Shown here: positions 1-6,226 of the stretch, piece after piece
Numbering within the stretch: position 1 is the stretch's first letter
Layout of the letters: every line of letters starts with the position of its first letter
NCBI GenBank assembly: GCA_900318265.1
Contig: ONKA01000031.1
Span: 1-38,432, forward strand
Reading direction: 5' to 3'
Length of the DNA: 38,432 bases
DNA from: an uncultured Bacteroidales bacterium
Lineage (GTDB): Bacteria; Bacteroidota; Bacteroidia; Bacteroidales; F082
Position numbers and translations under genes: made by a program
The notes under the pieces: generated by a model
What the model was told of the DNA's origin: nothing
Databases searched by the model: none
The model's input: only the letters and a program-made list of their open reading frames with translations

Positions 1-686
1 TCGAAGAACTTCTCCATCAGGGCCTCTTCGCCTTCGGCAGCGTGCTCGATGAGGTTGTTGTGCAGTTCTTCGGCCTTGGCCATCTCGGCGGCGGGGATGT
101 CCTGGATCTCAGGGGCACCGTTGCCGTTCTTGAAGACCAACATCTTCATCATGATCAAGTCGATGACGGCGTTGAAGTCCTCACCAGCGTTGACGGGATA
201 TTGGATAGGCGTGACCTTGTCGCCGAAATATTCTTTCAGTTCGCGGATGGTGTTGTCGAAGTTGGCGTTGCTGTGGTCGAGTTGGTTCATGAAGAACACA
301 ACAGGCTTGTTGGTGTTGGCAGCGTGACGCCATGCGTTTTCGGTGGTGGCTTCAACACCCGATTGGGCGTTGACGGTGCAGACGGCCATGTCGGCAGCAT
401 AGAGGCAGCTGACGATGTCGCCCGAGAAGTCGCTGAAACCAGGGGTGTCCAGGATGTTGATCTTCTTGTCGTTGTAGATGGTGTACATCATGGAAGCGTT
501 CACCGAAATCTGACGCTCCATCTCGATGGGACGGTAATCGGAGACGGTGTTCTTCTCGTCGGTGCTACCTTTTCTGTTGATGAGCTTGCCTTCGAAAAGC
601 ATGTTTTCGGCAAGCGTGGTCTTACCCGATTTAGCTGCACCGATAAGGGCAACGTTACGGATGTCTTTTGTCTGGAATTCCTTCAT
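1..686 (-). CDS. Elongation factor G-like translational GTPase, N-terminal part (runs off the window)
   Basis: The frame is open from ATG at 686 to the window edge, giving 228 codons of an unfinished gene. The start reads MKEFQTKDIRNVALIG. The P-loop is GAAKSGKT at residues 16-23, G3 is DTPG and G4 is NQLD, where canonical EF-G has NKMD. The segment after G4 (HSNANFD) still aligns with the EF-G pattern. This is the Bacteroidetes EF-G paralogue type, not the classical fusA product, which begins with a HIDAGKTT-like P-loop. Such proteins are ribosome-associated GTPases of uncertain specialised role. The C-terminal domains II-V are outside the window, so a role in ribosome protection or recycling cannot be judged. 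A strong Bacteroidetes promoter lies about 60 bp upstream. Confidence 0.88.
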   Translation of the reverse strand, partial: MKEFQTKDIRNVALIGAAKSGKTTLAENMLFEGKLINRKGSTDEKNTVSDYRPIEMERQISVNASMMYTIYNDKKINILDTPGFSDFSGDIVSCLYAADMAVCTVNAQSGVEATTENAWRHAANTNKPVVFFMNQLDHSNANFDNTIRELKEYFGDKVTPIQYPVNAGEDFNAVIDLIMMKMLVFKNGNGAPEIQDIPAAEMAKAEELHNNLIEHAAEGEEALMEKFF

Positions 687-746
687 TTTTATCTAACTAG
701 CTAATTATTAAATATTTACTTTTCGCGAAAAATACTTAAGTGGGCG

Positions 747-777
747 CAAAGGTACAAATTATTATGATACCTTCAAA
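747..777 (-). promoter_or_regulatory. Bacteroidetes sigma-70 type promoter of the EF-G-like gene
   Basis: On the minus strand TTTG (777-774) is followed after 19 nt by TACCTTTG (754-747), matching the Bacteroidetes -33/-7 consensus. It leaves a leader of about 55 nt before the ATG at 686. Confidence 0.8.
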
Positions 778-809
778 CAAAATACTTTTATTATTGTCAC
801 AAAACCTTC

Positions 810-967
810 AAAACCGACAAAACAATTTGGAAGGAAAGTCGTCAACCGACTCCTTTCCAACGCATCCGTCGGATGCAGTAAAGCTTTTACTGCCTAACAA
901 CGACGACTCGGTTGAGAGTCGTTGTTAGGCATTGTTGAAGTTTAGTTTTGAAAGTTTTGTCGGTTTT
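810..967. repeat. Nested palindromic intergenic element
   Basis: An outer 14-bp perfect inverted repeat (AAAACCGACAAAAC at 810-823, complement at 954-967) encloses four consecutive hairpins. These are 829-858 (imperfect), 862-876 (GCATCC/GGATGC), 875-893 (GCAGTAAA/TTTACTGC) and 891-931 (14-bp perfect stem TGCCTAACAACGAC). Neighbouring hairpins share bases, so some exclude others. The block follows directly after the stop codon of the kinase gene, so it may serve as its terminator, but it is more elaborate than needed. It could equally be a small non-autonomous mobile palindrome. Confidence 0.75.
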
Positions 968-971
968 GTGA

Positions 972-1952
972 TTACAAAAGAGCAATTGCCTTGTGGATGT
1001 CGTTCCACCGTTCATCATCCATCTTGGCGCCCATCACCTCGATGATGTTTTTGGCCACAATGGCGCCCATCATGCCACATTTCTGCAGGGGTTCGCCTTT
1101 GACGAGACCGGCGAGGAAACCCGAGGCCCAAACGTCGCCGGCGCCTGTGGTGTCGATGACATTGGCTTTCATGGGAGGGATGGTGACGACTTCTTTGCCG
1201 CGTTGGATATAGGCGCCCTTGGCTCCCACCTTCACCACAGCGATTTGGCAGCGTTCGGCGATATAATGCAGGGCGGCTTCAGGGTCTTCCAAACCTGTCA
1301 GCGTCTGCGCCTCTTGTTCGTTGGCGAACACGATGTCCAACCTGTCTTCAAGAAGGCGGAGCAACAGATCGCGATGTTTGGCCACTTCGTTGTAGCTGGC
1401 CATGTCCATGGCGATGGTCATGCCCTTGGCATGGGCAGTGTCGATGGCTTTCTCAAGCAGCGGCGGGTTGGCCACGAGGTAGCCTTCCACATAGAAGATG
1501 TCCCAGCCATCCAGAAGGTCGGGATGGATGTCGTCAGGCCCCATCTCGATGGCGGCGCCGAGGCAGGTGGCGAAGGTGCGCTCGCCGTCGGGAGTCACCA
1601 TGGCGATGACGCGGCCCGAAGGGGTGTCGGTAGTGAGAAGTTGGGGCTTCACGTTGCAGTCGATCATCTGTTTCTTGAAGAACTCACCTACTTCGTCCTT
1701 GCCGATTTTGCTGAGGAAGCCGGTCTCCACGCCGAGGCGTGACAGACCGCACATCGTATTGGCTGTGGATCCGCCGCTGGCGCGTTGGCTGCCAAATTGT
1801 TGGGCCACCTGTTCGCCGATCTTGACGGCGTCGTCGGCATTCACATAAGTCATGCTTCCTTTTGGAAGATTCAATTCATTGAGGATTTGATCGTTGGGGA
1901 TCTGGGTCAGGATGTCGACCAGAGCGCTTCCTATTCCTAGTATTTTCTTCAT
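972..1952 (-). CDS. PfkB-family carbohydrate/nucleoside kinase (adenosine kinase-like)
   Basis: The 326-residue protein starts MKKILGIGSALVDILTQI. It has the N-terminal glycine-rich substrate segment GGSTANT (residues 60-66) and the C-terminal PfkB signature DTTGAGDVWASGF (267-279), in which Asp273 is the expected catalytic base. Members phosphorylate sugars or nucleosides with ATP in the cytoplasm. The sequence resembles the Bacteroidetes 'adenosine kinase' annotation group, but the substrate cannot be assigned from motifs alone. It is a single-gene transcript with its own promoter upstream and the palindromic block downstream. Confidence 0.9.
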   Translation of the reverse strand: MKKILGIGSALVDILTQIPNDQILNELNLPKGSMTYVNADDAVKIGEQVAQQFGSQRASGGSTANTMCGLSRLGVETGFLSKIGKDEVGEFFKKQMIDCNVKPQLLTTDTPSGRVIAMVTPDGERTFATCLGAAIEMGPDDIHPDLLDGWDIFYVEGYLVANPPLLEKAIDTAHAKGMTIAMDMASYNEVAKHRDLLLRLLEDRLDIVFANEQEAQTLTGLEDPEAALHYIAERCQIAVVKVGAKGAYIQRGKEVVTIPPMKANVIDTTGAGDVWASGFLAGLVKGEPLQKCGMMGAIVAKNIIEVMGAKMDDERWNDIHKAIALL

Positions 1953-1994
1953 TGTGGATTCAAAGATTTAAGATTCAATATTTAAAATTCGTGC

Positions 1995-2022
1995 AAAGAT
2001 AGGAAAAAAAAGGATTCCCCAA
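1995..2022 (-). promoter_or_regulatory. Promoter of the PfkB kinase gene
   Basis: On the minus strand TTG (2022-2020), 17 nt, then TATCTTTG (2002-1995). The leader down to the ATG contains an AT-rich string of near-repeats (ATTGAATCTTAAATCTTTG) similar to the leader of ptb at 29955-30000. Confidence 0.65.
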
Positions 2023-2106
2023 GGAAAACTCCACACAAAGCAGTATTGATTTTGTATTGATTATCAAATAGATATGAAATATTTGAAAAAATTTCTCGGA
2101 AAAAGA

Positions 2107-2136
2107 TTGTCGGTTTCGGAAAAAGCCGTATTTTTG
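2107..2136 (+). promoter_or_regulatory. Promoter of tRNA-Asn
   Basis: TTG (2107-2109), 19 nt, then TATTTTTG (2129-2136), matching the Bacteroidetes consensus, about 38 bp before the mature tRNA 5' end. Confidence 0.8.
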
Positions 2137-2174
2137 CAGCCGCAAACAGAGAATTAGTTCTGTGACATTGTGCA

Positions 2175-2248
2175 GCCTCCTTAGCTCAGTTGGTTAGAGC
2201 ATCTGACTGTTAATCAGGGGGTCTCAGGTTCAAGTCCTGAAGGGGGCG
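2175..2248 (+). tRNA. tRNA-Asn (anticodon GTT)
   Basis: A 74-nt cloverleaf. The acceptor stem GCCTCCT (2175-2181) pairs with AGGGGGC (2241-2247), with one G-T pair. The D arm contains AGCTCAGTTGGTTAGAGC. The anticodon loop CTGTTAA has GTT at 2209-2211, and the T arm has GGTTCAAGTCC. The 3' CCA is not fully encoded (GCA follows), so it would be added post-transcriptionally. It is flanked by its own promoter and a canonical terminator. Confidence 0.97.
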
Positions 2249-2281
2249 CAATTTTTATGTTTCATGTTATTAATTTTTTGG

Positions 2282-2317
2282 CCTCGTAGATTCTCCCCGA
2301 TTCTACGGGGTTTTTTT
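2282..2317 (+). terminator. Intrinsic terminator after tRNA-Asn
   Basis: A 9-bp stem CCTCGTAGA/TCTACGGGG (one G-T pair) with an 11-nt loop, followed by seven T residues (2311-2317). Confidence 0.9.
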
Positions 2318-2318
2318 A

Positions 2319-2377
2319 TGTGTTCAGCGGCACCGCTGAACACATGCAAAAAGCAGGGGCTTACGCCGCCTGCTTTT
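2319..2377. repeat. Two consecutive perfect hairpins
   Basis: TGTGTTCAGCGG (2319-2330) is followed almost at once by its complement (2333-2344). Next, AAAAGCAGG (about 2349-2357) pairs with CCTGCTTTT (2369-2377). They lie between the tRNA terminator and the 3' end of the opposing sugar-transferase gene. Confidence 0.7.
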
Positions 2378-2379
2378 GG

Positions 2380-2442
2380 GCTGTCGCCCCTATGGGGCTG
2401 AGCGGTATGAGCTTGTCTTATTGCTGTCGCCCCTACGGGGCT
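2380..2442. repeat. Direct repeat of a 20-bp hairpin unit
   Basis: The unit GCTGTCGCCCCTAYGGGGCT occurs at 2380-2399 and 2423-2442, differing only by T/C in the 3-nt loop. Each unit folds as GCCCC/GGGGC. The second copy ends 4 bp from the sugar-transferase stop codon and may help end that transcript, although no T tract follows on the minus strand. Confidence 0.75.
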
Positions 2443-2446
2443 AGGA

Positions 2447-3049
2447 TTAAAACACGGTCTTGAAAATCAGTTGAATGTCACCCCAGAAAGACCAATGGTC
2501 CAAGTAATCCAGGTTGATTTTCACCTTGTCGGGCCAGATGACGGTGTCGTTATAGGCTTTTGGGTCGGATTGTTGGGCAAGCAGTTCTTCTTCGTTGCGG
2601 TATTTGATGCTGGCGGGACCGGTGATGCCCGGACGTAGTTGAAGGATGCGTCGGTCGTCGCCTTGTAGTTGGTCGGCATAGCCGGGCACGTCGGGTCGTG
2701 GTCCGACGAAGCTCATCTGGCCGATGAGGACGTTGACCAGTTCGGTCAGGCAGTCCACCTTGCTGTGGCGCAACCAATGGCCCATGCGTGTGACGCGTGG
2801 GTCGTCGGCCGTGGTGATACTGTCGCCTTCGGCTTGGTCATACATGGTGCGGAACTTGAAGATCCTGAAGGGCTTGCCGTCTTTTCCAATGCGTTTTTGC
2901 AAGAAAAACACTGGACCCTTTGAATCGAGTTTGATGAGTATACCAATGACGAGTAGGGGGAAAAACAACACGATAAGTCCAAGCAGAGCGATAGTGCGGT
3001 CAAAGCACCACTTGAAGAAAAACCCTATTTTGTGTTCATTTTTCGCCAC
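2447..3049 (-). CDS. Bacterial sugar transferase (polyprenyl-phosphate phosphoglycosyl-transferase), altered catalytic dyad
   Basis: The 200-residue protein has one N-terminal membrane segment (ALLGLIVLFFPLLVIGILI), the KFRTM motif, and the core block ending GQMSFVGPRP. It then continues DVPGYADQL and RPGITGPASIKYRNEEELL, as in Bacteroidetes PglC/WcaJ-type enzymes that start glycan assembly on undecaprenyl phosphate. The start is GTG at 3049, giving a 14-bp overlap with the upstream gene; no ATG lies near. The family's conserved Asp-Glu dyad (S-x-D-E-L-P) reads KVDCLTELVNVL here: Asp is kept, Glu is Cys and Pro is Thr. If the Glu is essential, as in PglC, this copy may be inactive or changed. 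It is the last gene of the polysaccharide operon. Confidence 0.9.
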   Translation of the reverse strand: MAKNEHKIGFFFKWCFDRTIALLGLIVLFFPLLVIGILIKLDSKGPVFFLQKRIGKDGKPFRIFKFRTMYDQAEGDSITTADDPRVTRMGHWLRHSKVDCLTELVNVLIGQMSFVGPRPDVPGYADQLQGDDRRILQLRPGITGPASIKYRNEEELLAQQSDPKAYNDTVIWPDKVKINLDYLDHWSFWGDIQLIFKTVF

Positions 3050-3839
3050 GCTGCATAGCCTCCATGTTGAGTATTGCCTTTACGCGGGGCAAAGTTATGA
3101 TTTTTCTGAATGGGTACAACAAATTCACCGCAATCTTCATCCACCACTTGTAATAGATGGCAAGGTGGCAGTAGGCTTTGCGAAAATGAAATTTATCTTC
3201 TAAGAAAGGCTGAATATTTGAATGCTCGGTGATGCTACGTGAGCCGTCGGTGACATATCTAAAACTTTTTTCCTGCAGGTAATATTGGTTCATGCGGTAG
3301 AACAAGCCATAATAAGGAAAGGTGCCGTTATGCTTATATTCGGGTTGGATGCCGATGATGCCATATTCGGCAGCTTCTTTCCATAGACGGTTGGCACAGA
3401 AGCCTATAAACTTATCATTGCTGCGATCGAAAATACCCCAATACTCATAGTCTTTACTCTGGCAATGGCGAAGATATTCGTCAAAGACCTGTTGGTTCAT
3501 CGGGCGGTCTACGGTGGCATAGTCGTCGAAAGTGGCTTTCAGGATGGGATAGCCCGAGCTTTGTATGAGCGATACGTCGATTAAGCGAAAATCGAAATAC
3601 TCCAAAGCCTTATTGACGCGGTTTCTTGTGTTTGACGATAATTCTTCAAGACCTCCAAAACAATCCTTTATAAGGTTCCAAAAACTACTTTTCTCTTGAC
3701 AGTCAAAGTCGTAGGTATTACGTACCAAATACCCGCCTTTTTTAAGAAGACATCTACAGTCTTTTGGATCTATTTTTATTTCCTGATGGGGCGGGCCACC
3801 ATAACGCCACATATTCCAATGGTTGATATAATCCAACAT
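3036..3839 (-). CDS. GNAT-like acyltransferase of the polysaccharide operon
   Basis: A 267-residue cytosolic-looking protein with no signal peptide. The centre (FDRSNDKFIGFCANRLWKEA, followed by AEYGIIGIQPEY) resembles the beta4-beta5 region of a GNAT fold. The C-terminal part (YVTDGSRSITEHSNIQPFLEDKFHF) resembles the variable acceptor end of GNAT or FemAB-like proteins in glycan loci. No exact family is recognised. Position between a hexapeptide acyltransferase and the sugar transferase suggests modification of a nucleotide sugar or lipid-linked glycan. It overlaps the sugar-transferase start by 14 bp, which implies translational coupling. Confidence 0.7.
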   Translation of the reverse strand: MLDYINHWNMWRYGGPPHQEIKIDPKDCRCLLKKGGYLVRNTYDFDCQEKSSFWNLIKDCFGGLEELSSNTRNRVNKALEYFDFRLIDVSLIQSSGYPILKATFDDYATVDRPMNQQVFDEYLRHCQSKDYEYWGIFDRSNDKFIGFCANRLWKEAAEYGIIGIQPEYKHNGTFPYYGLFYRMNQYYLQEKSFRYVTDGSRSITEHSNIQPFLEDKFHFRKAYCHLAIYYKWWMKIAVNLLYPFRKIITLPRVKAILNMEAMQRGEK

Positions 3840-3849
3840 ATATGTGTTT

Positions 3850-4293
3850 TTATAGCGTTCTTATTTTTTTGGCTGGATTGCCTGCCCAAATTTCATTATC
3901 TGGGATATTCTGGTTGACCACGGAACCAGCGCCAAGGATGGCATTTTCACCTATGGTAATGGGTTTGATGATCATTGACCCCATGCCAATGAAGGCATTT
4001 TTCTTAATCAAGACATGACCCACAGGATATCGGTTGGCTAGGCGATCTTCTGGAGTCATCGTATGAGGATCAAGGTAATGGCTGATAATCTTGCAGCCTG
4101 TCGAAATAATGACGCCTTCCTCAATGGTAATGTTTTCGGGTGACATCGTGTCGAATACCACGTTGGTACCAATCTCGGTCTTTTTCGGATTTAGGATATT
4201 CACTCCACCCCATTTACAAATTCTCGAACGCCAGCCCAATGAAGGCATGGGCAGGTGTTGCAAATGTAGAAATATGAGTTTTCGTAGGCGCAT
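3850..4293 (-). CDS. Hexapeptide-repeat (left-handed beta-helix) acyltransferase
   Basis: A 147-residue protein with hexapeptide turns (IGTNVVFDTMSPENITIEEG, later IGENAILGAGSVVNQNIPDN) and the terminal WAGNPAKKIRTL typical of WbbJ/NodL-type O- or N-acetyltransferases. A His in IISHYLDPH is the likely catalytic base. ATG at 4293 overlaps the manC stop by one base (TGATG); a GTG one codon upstream is the alternative. Such enzymes acetylate sugars using acetyl-CoA in the cytoplasm. Context suggests O-acetylation in surface-polysaccharide synthesis. Confidence 0.85.
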   Translation of the reverse strand: MRLRKLIFLHLQHLPMPSLGWRSRICKWGGVNILNPKKTEIGTNVVFDTMSPENITIEEGVIISTGCKIISHYLDPHTMTPEDRLANRYPVGHVLIKKNAFIGMGSMIIKPITIGENAILGAGSVVNQNIPDNEIWAGNPAKKIRTL

Positions 4294-5423
4294 CACTTCA
4301 ATCCTTCAATCCAAATCTTAATCTGTTGCTCGTCATGAAGTTTGCAGACGAGCAGTGAGTGGTCGCGATAGGCCACGAGATAGTCCTCCAAGCCTTCCAC
4401 CACGGCTTCGGTGCCTTCTTCGATGTTGATGATGGTGTTCTTGTTGTCGACCGTAATCACTTTGCCACGAACGGCATTGCCCGATTCGTCTTTCTTGGCA
4501 TGGGTGAAGAGTGAGCCCCAAGTGCCGATGTCGCTCCAACCGAAGTCGGCAGGAATAGTGAAGGTGTTGGGCGATTTCTCCATCACACCATAGTCGATGC
4601 TGATGTTGGGACAGTCCACAAAATGGTCGTTGATGAAGTCCTGTTCCTCGGGAGTGCCGAAGTTGTAGATGCCCTTTTCGAACACTTTCACCATCTCGGG
4701 CAGGTATTGCTTGAATGCCTGCATGATGCCGTCCAAGGTCCAGAGGAAAATGCCGCTGTTCCAGAAATAGTTGCCTTCGTTGACAAACTTCACAGCGGTA
4801 TCATAGTCGGGTTTTTCCTTGAACATCTCAACTTTCACCACATTAGAAAATGCTGAATTATGAATACTGAATGCTGAATTATTTCCATTGGCAGCAATTT
4901 CGCATTCCACATTCTGCATTCCGCATTCCGCATTCATTTTGGGTACTTGGATATATCCATACCCCGTTTCGGGTCTGCTAGGCTTGATGCCGATGGTCAT
5001 CAGCGCATCAGGGTTCTTGGCTAAAAAGTCGAAACCTAAACGAATGATACGTTGAAACTCTGTTTCATTCGTTACCAAATGGTCGGCAGGAGTAACGACG
5101 ATATTGGCGTCAGCGCAACGACTTTGGATGTGATAAGCGGCGTAGGCGATGCAAGGCGCAGTATTTCTTCTTGCCGGCTCGCAAAGCACTTGGTCGGGAC
5201 GCAGCATAGGCAGGTGTTCCAAGACGAGATGCTTGTAGGCCTTATTGGTCACCACGAGGAAGTTCTCGTCGGGAATGACGGGACTGAAACGCTCGTAAGT
5301 ACTGCGGATGAAGCTTTTTCCTGTGCCAAGGATATCGAGGAACTGCTTGGGATAGTTGTCTTTGCTGAGCGGCCAAAAGCGGCTACCGATGCCACCGGCC
5401 ATGATGATGCAGTAGTTGTTCAT
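4293..5423 (-). CDS. manC: Mannose-1-phosphate guanylyltransferase with an in-frame repeat insertion
   Basis: The 376-residue protein opens with the nucleotidyltransferase signature AGGIGSRFWPLSKDNYPKQF (residues 9-28). It also has CEPARRNTAPCIAYAA, TPADHLV, ETGYGYIQ and EKPD, which together define GDP-mannose pyrophosphorylase. It makes GDP-mannose from GTP and mannose-1-phosphate for the polysaccharide. Residues about 163-194, between GYGYIQVPK and VVKVEMF, are low-complexity (AECGMQNVECE... NSAFSIHNSAFS). They are encoded by a palindromic repeat at about 4842-4937 that is not part of the family. The frame is kept and the insertion falls in a surface loop, so activity is plausible. It overlaps the lipoprotein gene upstream by 4 bp (ATGA). 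No C-terminal isomerase domain is present. Confidence 0.93.
   Translation of the reverse strand: MNNYCIIMAGGIGSRFWPLSKDNYPKQFLDILGTGKSFIRSTYERFSPVIPDENFLVVTNKAYKHLVLEHLPMLRPDQVLCEPARRNTAPCIAYAAYHIQSRCADANIVVTPADHLVTNETEFQRIIRLGFDFLAKNPDALMTIGIKPSRPETGYGYIQVPKMNAECGMQNVECEIAANGNNSAFSIHNSAFSNVVKVEMFKEKPDYDTAVKFVNEGNYFWNSGIFLWTLDGIMQAFKQYLPEMVKVFEKGIYNFGTPEEQDFINDHFVDCPNISIDYGVMEKSPNTFTIPADFGWSDIGTWGSLFTHAKKDESGNAVRGKVITVDNKNTIINIEEGTEAVVEGLEDYLVAYRDHSLLVCKLHDEQQIKIWIEGLK
4842..4937. repeat. Short-period palindromic repeat inserted inside manC
   Basis: One arm is built of AATGCTGAAT-type units (4849-4880) and the other of GCATTCCGCATTC-type units (about 4901-4936). The arms are imperfect inverted complements (GAATGCTGAATT against AATTTCGCATTC) around a 15-nt centre. 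Its length is a multiple of three in effect, so manC is not shifted. Confidence 0.8.
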
Positions 5424-6160
5424 TGATTCATGTTGTTAAGTAGCGATTTGCCTTTTTCGCTCAGATAGGGCTTCAAGTCGGTCAAAGCAATCTTACATAA
5501 CGGCATTCCTGCTGCATACGAGGCGATTTCGTAAGGCTCAAAGCAAAACACCACGCTGTCGGTTTCGATCCAAGGTTCGTTGTTGGGCAGAGCGGTTATT
5601 TCTTCGAAATCCAAAAACAAATCCTCTTTCTCCAGTTTTGCAAAATATTGTTTTTCAACATTTTCAGCTATCAAATCAATGAGTTGTTCTGGCTCTTCAA
5701 ATAAGTCATAACCCACGATGCTGCCATCGATTTTGCTAAAAGTGGTGCCATTATACCAAGGCATCTCATGTGCGCCGCCCGTATAGAGATAGCCCTCGGT
5801 GGTATAAGTGACGTATTTGTCGGTTTGTTCCGACAAGGTATAGTTTTCTTCGTATTCCGAACGGGGTTCGCTGCCGTCTTCCTCAAAGAAATCGTCCCTC
5901 ATCGACTGGAGATAGGCAACGTGGTCTTCCGTTTCGTCGGAGAGCATCCAATGCAGGATGTTTTTCTTCAGGGTTTTGTTTTTGGTGATAGGCAGGTCGA
6001 GGCTGACATTGAAGCGGGAATAGCCTTCGCTGTATTCACTCTCGATAAAAACGCTGTCGCACAATGTATAGGTTTCAACTTCAACTTCGTTAGGGTCCTT
6101 AGGCTGGCAGCCCGCAGCGACTAAAAGAAGCATCGCGATAGGGAGGAATAGTTTTTTCAT
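5420..6160 (-). CDS. Lipoprotein with DUF3298/RsiV-like domain
   Basis: A 246-residue protein. The signal peptide ends in the lipobox LLVAAGC (Cys18). The centre and C-terminus, with DKYVTYTTEGYLYTGGAHE and GTTFSKIDGSIVGYDLF, match the pattern of DUF3298 domains found in RsiV-like and PdaC-like envelope proteins (GGAH followed by a 'fd..tG..i.l.dlf' strand). It is presumably anchored in the inner or outer membrane and faces the periplasm. Its 3' end overlaps the manC start by 4 bp (ATGA). RsiV relatives bind lysozyme or act as anti-sigma factors, but no sigma gene is adjacent, so only an envelope role is inferred. Confidence 0.75.
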   Translation of the reverse strand: MKKLFLPIAMLLLVAAGCQPKDPNEVEVETYTLCDSVFIESEYSEGYSRFNVSLDLPITKNKTLKKNILHWMLSDETEDHVAYLQSMRDDFFEEDGSEPRSEYEENYTLSEQTDKYVTYTTEGYLYTGGAHEMPWYNGTTFSKIDGSIVGYDLFEEPEQLIDLIAENVEKQYFAKLEKEDLFLDFEEITALPNNEPWIETDSVVFCFEPYEIASYAAGMPLCKIALTDLKPYLSEKGKSLLNNMNQ

Positions 6161-6186
6161 GACAAATATTTATTGATTTAACGTGG

Positions 6187-6194
6187 CAAAGATA
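6187..6194 (-). promoter_or_regulatory. Possible -7 box upstream of the DUF3298-like lipoprotein gene
   Basis: TATCTTTG on the minus strand, 27 bp before the ATG at 6160, matches TAnnTTTG. There is no clear TTG at the -33 distance (TTCG instead), so this is a weak internal promoter candidate in the 66-bp gap. Confidence 0.45.
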
Positions 6195-6226
6195 CTGCTT
6201 TTTTAGAGAACGCGAAAAAGGATTGT

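Noticed and set aside
993-1742. Long plus-strand open frame (about 250 codons) over the PfkB kinase gene
   Set aside because: Antisense shadow of a well-supported gene; composition is typical of a GC-rich complementary frame and no motif is seen. The same holds for long plus-strand frames at 28004-28948, 24844-25542 and 9818-10480.
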